Positions 16,301 through 23,329 of a DNA stretch of 64,000 nt are shown piece by piece. The position numbers were made by a program, and so were the translations under genes. Source of the DNA: Bifidobacterium mellis (GTDB taxonomy: Bacteria > Actinomycetota > Actinomycetes > Actinomycetales > Bifidobacteriaceae); NCBI RefSeq assembly GCF_000967265.1, contig NZ_KQ033885.1:471552-535551 (forward strand), read 5' to 3'. The first letter of the stretch is position 1; each line of letters opens with the position of its first letter. The notes under the pieces were generated by a model. The model had not been told where the DNA came from. It was given only the letters and a program-made list of their open reading frames with translations, and made no database searches.

Positions 16301-18815
16301 CTGGGCCAAGGTGAACGAGGAGGAGGCCCGGACGGCCGTCCAGGAGGCCTATCGTGAGGATGCCCGGTTCAAGGAGGACGTCCGCCAGGAGGGACTTCGC
16401 GCCCTGGCCTACATGCAGGAGTACGGGGTCAAGGGCGTGGTCCTGTCGGGACGCCCCTACCATGTGGATCCCGAGGTCAACCACGGCATTCCCGAGACCA
16501 TCTGCTCCCTGGGCATGGCCGTGCTTTCAGAGGATTCGATCTGCGAGCTGGACGTGCATAAACTGCCCAAGCTGAGCGACTATATCATTCCGGCGGCGGG
16601 GGAGCGGGCCCTGGCCTCCAACAACCCCACGGCCGCCAAGTTCCGCAAGACCGTGCCGAGTTTCGGCGACGACCATCAGAAGATGCCCTTGAGGGTGACC
16701 GACCAGTGGGCCTACCACTCCAGGCTCTACTCGGCAGCCAGGTTCGTCTCCGAGTATCCCGACCTGCAGCTGGTCCAGCTGGTCAGTTTCGGATGCGGCG
16801 TGGACGCCATCACCACCGACCAGGTCCAGGAGATCCTCGCCGATAAGGGCGATGTCTACACGCAGCTGAAGATCGACGAGGTCTCCAACCTGGGTGCGGC
16901 CAAGATCCGTCTGCGCTCGCTGAAGGCCGCCATGGACGAACGCCATCAGCGGGATCTGGCCCAGGAGGACAGCGAAGACCGGAAGGAAGCGCCCGTTATG
17001 GAACAGGCGCCTGCTAAGGTCGCGGTCAAGGAAGTTGGTTCATCGCCTGACCTGGTTCGGGTGGAGGATTCGTCTGATTCTCAGAATTCTCAGAATTCTC
17101 AAGACCTTGCAAGCCATATTGAAGCAGTGGAAGCGGATGCGCCTGACCAGCCGAAATCCGATGGGTTCCGGTCCACCAACGCGCAGAAGATCAACTTGTC
17201 CCAGCGCAAGGCCGACATCGTGGCTCTGGCCCGGTTCGTGGCCCTGCACGACAAAAGCGATCAGGGTCTGATAGGCCTTCACCCCATGGGCATCAGGCCC
17301 ATCCGGGAGACCATGGCATCGCGGCAGAAGGAAGCCGAAAGCAAGTCGGCAGAGCGCCCGGCCGGACAGGTCAAGGATGTCCAGGCCAACAGAGCCGCCG
17401 CCAAGCCGACCCTGTCCAAGTACGCCACTGAACATCGCTTCACCAAGGAGATGGGACACAAATTCACGGTGGTGGCACCGCAGATGTCCCCCGTGCACTT
17501 CTCCCTCCTGGAGGCGGTCTTCTCGAGCGCCGACTACCACTTCGAGCTCCTGAAGCATGCCACGCCCGAAGACATCAACACCGGGGTCAAGTACGTCAAC
17601 AACGATGCCTGCTTCCCGGCCATCATCGTGGTGGGGCAGCTGGTCAACGCCTTCCTGTCCGGCAGGTTCGACCCGCATAAGTGTGCGGTCATCGTCACCC
17701 AGACCGGCGGCATGTGCAGGGCCACCAACTACTATGGCCTTCTGCGCAAGGCCATGGCTGATGCCGGCTATGGCTACGTCCCCATCATCACCCTGAGCGT
17801 TCAAGGATTCCGGGCCAATCCCGGCCTTCAGGTAACTCCGGCTCTGCTGCACCGCGCCGTCAAGGCCTTCTACCTGGGCGACGCCATGATCGAGTGCCTG
17901 CTCAGGGTCCGCCCCTACGAGCAGGAGCCCGGCTCAGCCAACAAGCTCTACAAGCTCTGGGACACGATCTGCAAGGAGACCATCGAGCACCACGGGTACT
18001 CCAAGACCGCCAAGAAGGTCTATGGCCATGGCTATCTGCCCTATGGCACGCTGATGAAGCGGATGATTCGGGCCTTCGACCAGCTGCCTCTGCGCAATAT
18101 CCCCCGCAAGCCACGGGTGGGCGTAGTCGGGGAGATCCTGGTCAAGTACCATCCCGATGCCAACAACCACGTGGTCGACCTGATCGAAAGCCAGGGCTGC
18201 GAAGCCGTGCTCCCCGGCGTCTGCGACTTCATGGTCAACGGCATCTCCAACGCTGAATGGAACGAGGAGATGCTGGGCACCGGCGGCCAGGTGGGTGTCA
18301 AGAAGATCGTCCTCAAGGCTGCGGATGTCTACCGTGCCCCCATGATCGCCGGCTTCAAGGCCTCCCATGGAAAGTTCGACATTCCCGCCCACATCAGCGA
18401 TCTGAGGGAGAAGGCCGCATCGGTCACCTCCCTGGGTGTTCAGGCCGGAGAGGGTTGGCTCCTGACCGGTGAGATCATCGAACTGATCCAGTCCGGCGCG
18501 CCCAACATCGTCTGCGCACAGCCCTTCGCCTGCCTGCCCAACCACGTGACCGGGCGTGGCATGTTCGGCAAGATCCGCAGGACCTACCCCGAGGCCAACA
18601 TCGTCTCGATCGACTACGATCCCGGCGCCTCTGAGGCCAACCAGCTCAACAGGATCAAGCTGATGATCGCCGCTGCCAAGAAGCCGGGCGACCAGCAAAA
18701 GCTCAGCCAGGACCACAAGGCGGCCCTTGAATCCCAGCCTGTGGAATCGGCCGGCCTGGATGCTGGGCAGGCAGCACCTGTCCAGGACGGGGAGAAGGTT
18801 CTGGAGAGCCTGTAG
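13341..18815 (+). CDS. Giant 2-hydroxyacyl-CoA dehydratase activase-like fusion protein
   Basis: 1824 residues. The N-terminus is a BcrAD/BadFG-type ASKHA ATPase (VGLDIGSTTVKAVVL near 28, VIIELGGEDAKITYL, GSCAGGTGAF). A second complete ASKHA copy follows from about 430 (LGIDAGSTTIKAVLI, VIDIGGQDMKYIAV, NEACSAGCGSFLQTF). Near 783 a Cys cluster CKLCQNHCKL then GNRCERGG suggests an Fe-S site. A DUF2229-like region follows, then a charged linker (about 1210-1310), then a dehydratase-like region with NDACFPAIIVVGQL, TQTGGMCRATNYYG and CAQPFACLPNHV. Activases of this family use ATP to drive an electron into a radical dehydratase. Here activase and dehydratase-like parts are fused, and no CoA-transferase or acyl-CoA gene is adjacent. 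The true reaction is unknown. Confidence 0.8.
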   Translation: MSDGVDIAGRYKGTGPRDLLRVGLDIGSTTVKAVVLGTGDRLDQALFSDYRRHHANVRQCVAELVTDIKLSLSRVGLAGNPISLVITGSGGLELASQLQAEFAQEVIAETEAINATYPEGDVIIELGGEDAKITYLKPTPEQRMNGSCAGGTGAFIDQMATLLNTDASGLNDMASKYKTIYPIASRCGVFAKSDLQPLINDGAAKEDLAASIFNAVATQTISGLACGRPIRGNVIFLGGPLFFMSELREAFKRILQNRVSRYIIPENAHLYVAYGAAIMAGRQEQDDQDNAAQVKTDYSPETDVNDPFGPAWGLDQMEVDKARSEKASSLDKMALQDAMQDGRTTTLVDGENKVPASETAKDASQNQAMNFDLTSLDGVLSALKGLENMPSTARTIRPLFLNEEECREFNDRHGAQVIPTGDLSGAKGPHFLGIDAGSTTIKAVLINDDKTIVWSTYGVHKDSPLIAAANIVKEVRKSLPEGAYIARACATGYGEGLVKAGLHVDEGVVETMAHYRAAEEISPGVTSVIDIGGQDMKYIAVNDGVIDSICVNEACSAGCGSFLQTFAQSMGISIQEFTKQALASEAPTDLGSRCTVFMNSSVKQAQKEGASPEDIAAGLCYSVVRNALYKVIKLRDANALGPVVVVQGGTFLNDAVLRAFELLTGRQVTRPNIAGLMGAYGAALTARMHCPQNEEVEDLAAASSHVVDGEKSVASTPTTPNRAPASTKTKLSPAAVNKIASKNDQGFKATLPELKVENGHVVSSILAGDDLDNLSMTTTHDVCKLCQNHCKLTITEFEDGGRYVTGNRCERGGDKNRKRSDRPNLYDFKYKRAFAYRRLTPDKATRGDIGIPRVLNMYEDYPFWFTLLTSLGFRVMISGRSNHELFESGMESIASENICYPAKLVHGHIHSLVDKGIKTIFYPCVTYEQELVPDTDNHYNCPIVANYPVVIEANMAELKENGVRFMRPYFNLSNKEKMVERIVKVFDWAKVNEEEARTAVQEAYREDARFKEDVRQEGLRALAYMQEYGVKGVVLSGRPYHVDPEVNHGIPETICSLGMAVLSEDSICELDVHKLPKLSDYIIPAAGERALASNNPTAAKFRKTVPSFGDDHQKMPLRVTDQWAYHSRLYSAARFVSEYPDLQLVQLVSFGCGVDAITTDQVQEILADKGDVYTQLKIDEVSNLGAAKIRLRSLKAAMDERHQRDLAQEDSEDRKEAPVMEQAPAKVAVKEVGSSPDLVRVEDSSDSQNSQNSQDLASHIEAVEADAPDQPKSDGFRSTNAQKINLSQRKADIVALARFVALHDKSDQGLIGLHPMGIRPIRETMASRQKEAESKSAERPAGQVKDVQANRAAAKPTLSKYATEHRFTKEMGHKFTVVAPQMSPVHFSLLEAVFSSADYHFELLKHATPEDINTGVKYVNNDACFPAIIVVGQLVNAFLSGRFDPHKCAVIVTQTGGMCRATNYYGLLRKAMADAGYGYVPIITLSVQGFRANPGLQVTPALLHRAVKAFYLGDAMIECLLRVRPYEQEPGSANKLYKLWDTICKETIEHHGYSKTAKKVYGHGYLPYGTLMKRMIRAFDQLPLRNIPRKPRVGVVGEILVKYHPDANNHVVDLIESQGCEAVLPGVCDFMVNGISNAEWNEEMLGTGGQVGVKKIVLKAADVYRAPMIAGFKASHGKFDIPAHISDLREKAASVTSLGVQAGEGWLLTGEIIELIQSGAPNIVCAQPFACLPNHVTGRGMFGKIRRTYPEANIVSIDYDPGASEANQLNRIKLMIAAAKKPGDQQKLSQDHKAALESQPVESAGLDAGQAAPVQDGEKVLESL
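17077..17103 (+). repeat. 9-bp tandem repeat inside the activase linker
   Basis: ATTCTCAGA is repeated at 17077-17085 and 17086-17094, with a diverged third copy at 17095-17103. It encodes repeated Ser-Gln-Asn triplets in the interdomain linker. A 9-bp unit keeps frame, so copy change would only alter linker length. Confidence 0.7.
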
Positions 18816-18900
18816 CCACCATGACGGGGCCGGAGTCCGAAGCTCATGCGTCGGCCTCGGAATTGATGAACCACGAGGATCAAGGAAAGAGGGGGTTCCC

Positions 18901-19554
18901 ATGACCAGCCGCGAGGAGATCAAGGCTCTGCTGGACACCGACCAGATCTACATTGCCGATACACCCGAAATGAAGCAGGTCCAGGACGCCCAGCAGGATC
19001 TGGTCTTCGACTTCAACGCCTGCCGTCCCAGCCAGGTGGAGCAGAAGCAGGACCTCTGCAAGAAGATGTTCGGCTCATTCGGCCAAGGCAGCTGGATTGA
19101 GGGGCCGATACGGGCCAACTGGGCCTGCAACACCTACTGGGGGAGCAAATGCTACGCCAACTTCAACCTGGTTCTGGTCGACGACGGCCGCATTGACATA
19201 GGCGACCACACCATGTTCGGGCCCAACGTCACCATTGTGACCACCGGGCACACCATTCGCCCCGATATACGAGCCTATGGAACGCCTCAGTTCACGGTTC
19301 CGGTCAGCATCGGCAGGAATGTGTGGATCGGAGCAGGTGCCATCGTCATGCCGGGAGTGACCATCGGCGACAACACAGTCGTCGGGGCAGGGTCCCTGGT
19401 CACCAAGGACATTCCCTCCGACGTGGTCGCCTACGGCCACCCCTGCAAGGTCATCCGTCCGATCAATGACCACGATTACGAATATTTCTGGAGGGATCGG
19501 CGGTATCAGACGCCTTATGATGCCCGGCCCTTCAAGATGGAAGAAGAGGGCTGA
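18901..19554 (+). CDS. Sugar O-acetyltransferase (maltose/galactoside acetyltransferase type)
   Basis: 217 residues, left-handed beta-helix acetyltransferase of the LacA/Maa family. ATG 18901 has AAAGAGGGGG upstream. The N-terminal mac domain is followed by hexapeptide repeats: NFNLVLVDDGRIDIGDHTMFGPNVTI, the catalytic His in VTTGHTI, and WIGAGAIVMPGVTIGDNTVVGAGSLVTKDIPSD. It transfers acetyl from acetyl-CoA to a sugar hydroxyl, possibly to detoxify non-metabolisable sugars. It lies 85 bases after the giant activase gene on the same strand and may be co-transcribed, though a functional link is not evident. Confidence 0.92.
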   Translation: MTSREEIKALLDTDQIYIADTPEMKQVQDAQQDLVFDFNACRPSQVEQKQDLCKKMFGSFGQGSWIEGPIRANWACNTYWGSKCYANFNLVLVDDGRIDIGDHTMFGPNVTIVTTGHTIRPDIRAYGTPQFTVPVSIGRNVWIGAGAIVMPGVTIGDNTVVGAGSLVTKDIPSDVVAYGHPCKVIRPINDHDYEYFWRDRRYQTPYDARPFKMEEEG

Positions 19555-19625
19555 CTTTTCGGATGTCTCTGCCGGCTGGTCCGACCTTGTCAGGGAGGCC
19601 GCCGCCTCTATGCAGGCTGTGCTGT

Positions 19626-20243
19626 TCAGCGGTACCCATCCCAGAGCGGCAGAGGGAAAAGCAAGTCTTTGAACAGCTTCCATTCCTGGACATAGTCGAT
19701 TTTCGGCTCCCGCAGCAGTCGTATTTGTATGCCGTCCATGACTTCCACGCTCATCCTGACGCTGTCTTGCATATCTCTGGACCAATCCATGCCGTCGGGG
19801 AGCGCCCAGGGGAACTTGGAATAATGCTTCCACACTTCTTCTGGTCTGTGGAGAAAATAGTCATGCAAGGGATGGTTGGTGGAGATGGCCTCGGTTTCCA
19901 GGACCGTATATAGCTGCGTGAGTTCAGGCTGGCTGGCATTGTGGGCGACCAGATAGTCAAAATAGGCCGGAAGATGAGGATGGTTCGGGTCGGATCCGGG
20001 TAGGCCAGTCTGCAAGAATTCCTCCGGGGTGCCATAGACGTCATAGATGTCGGTGATCAAGAGGGAGAGCAGTCCTTCCTTGCTGCCTACGTAATGGAGA
20101 ACGCCCGGTTGAGACATGTCCACCATATCGGCAACGTCCTTGAGCGATATACCGTTGTATCCGTGTCTGCTGATGAGGTGGGCGGCGGCCTGTGTGATTT
20201 CCGCCCGTCTCACCTCTGGTGATTTTCTGGTTCGGCTCGCCAT
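19626..20243 (-). CDS. TetR-family transcriptional regulator
   Basis: 205 residues. The N-terminal helix-turn-helix is clear (AEITQAAAHLISRHGYNGISLKDVADMVDMSQPGVLHYVGSKEGLL). The rest is a variable ligand-binding helical domain with no recognisable ligand signature. The gene diverges from the MFS-GH30-GH42-GH3 operon. A palindrome over that operon's -10 (20463-20482) is a strong candidate operator, so it probably represses the operon until a sugar or glycoside binds. The 3' end converges with the acetyltransferase gene over a 71-base gap without a clear terminator. Confidence 0.9.
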   Translation of the reverse strand: MASRTRKSPEVRRAEITQAAAHLISRHGYNGISLKDVADMVDMSQPGVLHYVGSKEGLLSLLITDIYDVYGTPEEFLQTGLPGSDPNHPHLPAYFDYLVAHNASQPELTQLYTVLETEAISTNHPLHDYFLHRPEEVWKHYSKFPWALPDGMDWSRDMQDSVRMSVEVMDGIQIRLLREPKIDYVQEWKLFKDLLFPLPLWDGYR

Positions 20244-20439
20244 ATTCCGGTCTTATGGCTCCTCTCCGCAGTTTCTGAGTGTCCTCATGCTGCTGGTTGT
20301 TTGATACTTATGGTACATGGGTGGTGCATGAGGATGGATTCGCAACAGTGATGAGGGAGTAGCTCAACAGGGTTTCAACCCAATCAGGTAAATGGAAAAG
20401 AAGTCAATGGAACTCGTTGATCTGCCTTAACTCGCTGAT

Positions 20440-20482
20440 TTGACATTTATATCGAACGTCTGTTAGATATATAGTTATCTAA
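20440..20482 (+). promoter_or_regulatory. Promoter with overlapping palindromic operator for the GH30-GH42-GH3 operon
   Basis: TTGACA at 20440-20445 is followed after 17 bases by TTAGAT at 20463-20468. The palindrome TTAGATA-N6-TATCTAA spans 20463-20482 and covers the -10. Repressor binding here would block RNA polymerase. Assignment to the divergent TetR protein is by position. The rest of 20244-20554 holds the tetR upstream region and shows nothing else clear. Confidence 0.65.
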
Positions 20483-20554
20483 TGGTTGGTAGATATGGCT
20501 GTCTGCCGGCATTGGACGTGTCAGAGAAGACTAAGTAATAGAGAGGTCGACACC

Positions 20555-21889
20555 ATGAGCGACTCAGCTGCCCCGGGGTTGGGGGATTCTGAACTTCTGC
20601 AGGCGCATAAGGCAGCCTTGGCTGCTGCCGACAAGAACCCCATGCTCTCGCCTGAAACTGGCAAGCCAGTCCCGAAAAAGACCCTGTTCAGGTTTGGCGC
20701 GAGCTTCCTGGCCTTCGGCATTCTGTGGATGTCGGGCCTGGGCATCGTCAGCATCGTGCTGCTTCCCGAGCATCTCAAGCAGGTTCCAGGCATCGCTCCC
20801 GAGGCGCTGATGGGCATAGTCAATGCCTGTACGGCCGTAGCTTCGTTGGTCTCCAACCTGCTCTTCGGAAACTTTTCTGATCGCAGCCGCTCCCGGTACG
20901 GGCGTCGGACCCCATGGGTCCTGGGGGGTGCAGTCCTGGGCGGCGTAACCCTCTTTCTGACCGGCATGACCACCAACCCGGTCCTGCTGACCATCGTCTA
21001 TTGTCTCTGCATGTTCGGTCTGAACTGCATGATCGCCCCCATGGTGGCCATCCTGTCCGACCGCGTGCCTTCCGGTGTGCGCGGAACACTGTCCGCCTTC
21101 TATGGAGCAGGCTCTACCATCGGTTCGCCCATCGGCTCCCTGATCGGCGCGGCCCTGGTGACCCATATGTTCACTGGCTTCGTCCTCGCTGGCTTACTCA
21201 TGTTCCTGGGTGGCGTCGTGGCCATTCTGATCATGCCCAGGGAGGGCTCGGCTGCTTACCTGCCCAAGGACGAGGGCACCCTCATGGATGTGCTCAAGTC
21301 TTTCCAGCCTCCGCGCTTCCATGGGGGCCACGACTTCTATAAGGCCTTCGTCGGAAGGCTCTGCATGCTGTTGAGCTATCAGATGATCTCCGCATATCAG
21401 CTCTACATCATCGAAAAGTATGTGGGCCAAACCGTAACCCAGGCAGCCGCAACCATTTCGGTCATGTCCGTCATCACCATGGTGGTTTCCCTGCTGGGTT
21501 CTTTGGTCTCGGGGCCCGTTTCCGACCTGATCGGGCGGCGCAAGGTGCCGGTGGTCATCGCCTCCGTCCTCTTTGCCATTGGTATCGCCATGCCCTGGAT
21601 CAGTCCCACGGTCATGGGCATGTATCTGTACGCCGGCATTGCCGGGTTCGGCTATGGAGTCTATTCGTCCGTCGACCAGGCGCTCAATGTCGATGTCCTG
21701 CCCAGCAAGGAGGAAGCCGGCAAGGATCTGGGCATCCTCAACCTGGCCACCACGCTGGGGCAGATGGCCGGCCCTCTGGTCATGTCCTTCATCACTCTGA
21801 ACTGGGGTTATGCGGCGGCCTTCCCCACGGCCATCGCCTTCGCCCTGCTCGGATGTGTCTTTATCCTGATGATCAGAAACGTCAAGTAA
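20555..21889 (+). CDS. MFS sugar transporter
   Basis: 444 residues. ATG 20555 follows GAGAGGT at 20541-20547. About twelve membrane segments are visible, with the MFS loop 2-3 signature NFSDRSRSRYGRRTPWVLGG and the loop 8-9 counterpart GPVSDLIGRRKVPVV. The 30-residue N-terminal cytoplasmic extension is hydrophilic. It is the first gene of the operon with three glycosidases, so it probably imports a beta-linked di- or oligosaccharide or glycoside by proton symport. A separate efflux role cannot be excluded from sequence. Confidence 0.88.
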   Translation: MSDSAAPGLGDSELLQAHKAALAAADKNPMLSPETGKPVPKKTLFRFGASFLAFGILWMSGLGIVSIVLLPEHLKQVPGIAPEALMGIVNACTAVASLVSNLLFGNFSDRSRSRYGRRTPWVLGGAVLGGVTLFLTGMTTNPVLLTIVYCLCMFGLNCMIAPMVAILSDRVPSGVRGTLSAFYGAGSTIGSPIGSLIGAALVTHMFTGFVLAGLLMFLGGVVAILIMPREGSAAYLPKDEGTLMDVLKSFQPPRFHGGHDFYKAFVGRLCMLLSYQMISAYQLYIIEKYVGQTVTQAAATISVMSVITMVVSLLGSLVSGPVSDLIGRRKVPVVIASVLFAIGIAMPWISPTVMGMYLYAGIAGFGYGVYSSVDQALNVDVLPSKEEAGKDLGILNLATTLGQMAGPLVMSFITLNWGYAAAFPTAIAFALLGCVFILMIRNVK

Positions 21890-21940
21890 CCCCGGCCTCT
21901 CCGGGTATGCAGAAAAACTATGCAAAGGAGCAGAAGATTC

Positions 21941-23296
21941 ATGAATAAGAAGGCAGAACCGATCTGGGTTGCAACCACTCGGCAGCAGGCCATGCAGGAG
22001 CAGCACTTGGCTGCCTCCGCCATGGAGACGTCAGCTGATCTGGAATGTACCGGTGTCAAAAAGCAGACTCTGCGAGGGTTTGGCGGCTGCTTCAATGAGT
22101 TGGGGTGGCTGCCCTTGCAAGAGCTGGGGGAGGAGAAACGTGAGGGGATCATCCGTGAGCTCTTCAGCCCGGACGAGCTGAATCTGACCTTCAACAGGAC
22201 TCCGGTGGGTGCCAATGACTTCGCTGCAAGTTGGTACAGCTACGACGAAACCGACGGTGACTATGACCTGGAGCATTTCAGCGTCGATCACGACGAGCAG
22301 ACCCTGATTCCGTATATCCGCCAGGCCCAGAAGTATCAGCCGAACATGGGACTGTTCGCCAGCCCATGGAGTCCGCCCACCTGGATGAAACGGCCCAAGG
22401 TCTACAATTTCGGGCGAATCGACATGAGCGAGCGCAATCTCACTGCATATGCCCGCTACCTACTGCGGTATGTGCGCGAATATGACCGCCGTGGTATCCA
22501 CATCGACCAGCTGCATGTGCAGAACGAGGTCTTTGCGGACCAGAAATTCCCCTCCTGCCTCTGGTCCAGCGAGGACATGCGCATCTTCATCCGGGACTAT
22601 CTGGGTCCCCTCTTCGCCAAGGAGGCGCCGGACACGGCCATCTTCCTGGGGACGCTGAATGGTCCCGAGGATATGAAATTCGGTCCCGAAGGCATGATCC
22701 TCGAGAACTACAACCGGTACGTGGACAACATCCTCTTTGACGAGGACTGCCGCAGGTACATCGCCGGCATCGGCTACCAGTGGGCCGGCCAGCATGACAT
22801 TGAGCGCACCCACCAGTCCTGGCCTGAGATTGAGCTGGAGCAGACCGAGTCCGAATGCGGCATGGGCGGCAACAGCTGGGAGTACGCCGAATACGTCTTC
22901 TCGCTGGTCAACAGGTATCTCCGGGCCGGAGCCACCTGCTACACCTACTGGAACATGGTCCTGGGCCAGGGCATATCCACCTGGGGATGGCGGCAGAACT
23001 CCCTCTTCTCCATCGACACCAGCACCGGCCAGGTCAGGCGGAACCCCGAGTACTACGTCATGCGCCACTACTCGCACTATGTGCGCCCGGGCGCTCGCCT
23101 GCTGGATACTCGCGGCCATTTCAGCTCCATGGCCACAGCCTTCGAAAACCCGGATGGGTCGATCGTCGTCGTTGCCCAGAACGCCCTGGACCGCGCCATG
23201 CCCTTCTCCTTCTGCGGGCCGGGAGGGGACGACGAGGGGAGCCAAGGTTTCCAAGTGACCCTGGAGCCACGATCCTTCAACACCTTCGTCCTATGA
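21941..23296 (+). CDS. Cytoplasmic GH30 glycoside hydrolase (glucosylceramidase-like)
   Basis: 451 residues from ATG 21941, with AAAGGAG at 21924-21930. There is no signal peptide, so it acts in the cytoplasm. GH30 landmarks are LRGFGGCFNELGW near residue 45, FASPWSPPTWMK, the acid/base Glu196 in HVQNE and the nucleophile Glu303 in EQTESE. The C-terminus forms the family's beta-sandwich (SSMATAFENPDGSIVVVAQN). Related enzymes are retaining beta-glucosidases, beta-xylosidases or exo-beta-1,6-glycanases; which applies is not decidable. It lies between the MFS transporter and GH42, implying it trims imported beta-glycosides. Confidence 0.88.
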   Translation: MNKKAEPIWVATTRQQAMQEQHLAASAMETSADLECTGVKKQTLRGFGGCFNELGWLPLQELGEEKREGIIRELFSPDELNLTFNRTPVGANDFAASWYSYDETDGDYDLEHFSVDHDEQTLIPYIRQAQKYQPNMGLFASPWSPPTWMKRPKVYNFGRIDMSERNLTAYARYLLRYVREYDRRGIHIDQLHVQNEVFADQKFPSCLWSSEDMRIFIRDYLGPLFAKEAPDTAIFLGTLNGPEDMKFGPEGMILENYNRYVDNILFDEDCRRYIAGIGYQWAGQHDIERTHQSWPEIELEQTESECGMGGNSWEYAEYVFSLVNRYLRAGATCYTYWNMVLGQGISTWGWRQNSLFSIDTSTGQVRRNPEYYVMRHYSHYVRPGARLLDTRGHFSSMATAFENPDGSIVVVAQNALDRAMPFSFCGPGGDDEGSQGFQVTLEPRSFNTFVL

Positions 23297-23329
23297 ATTG
23301 AGTCCCGTAGATTAAGATTGGAGTTCATC

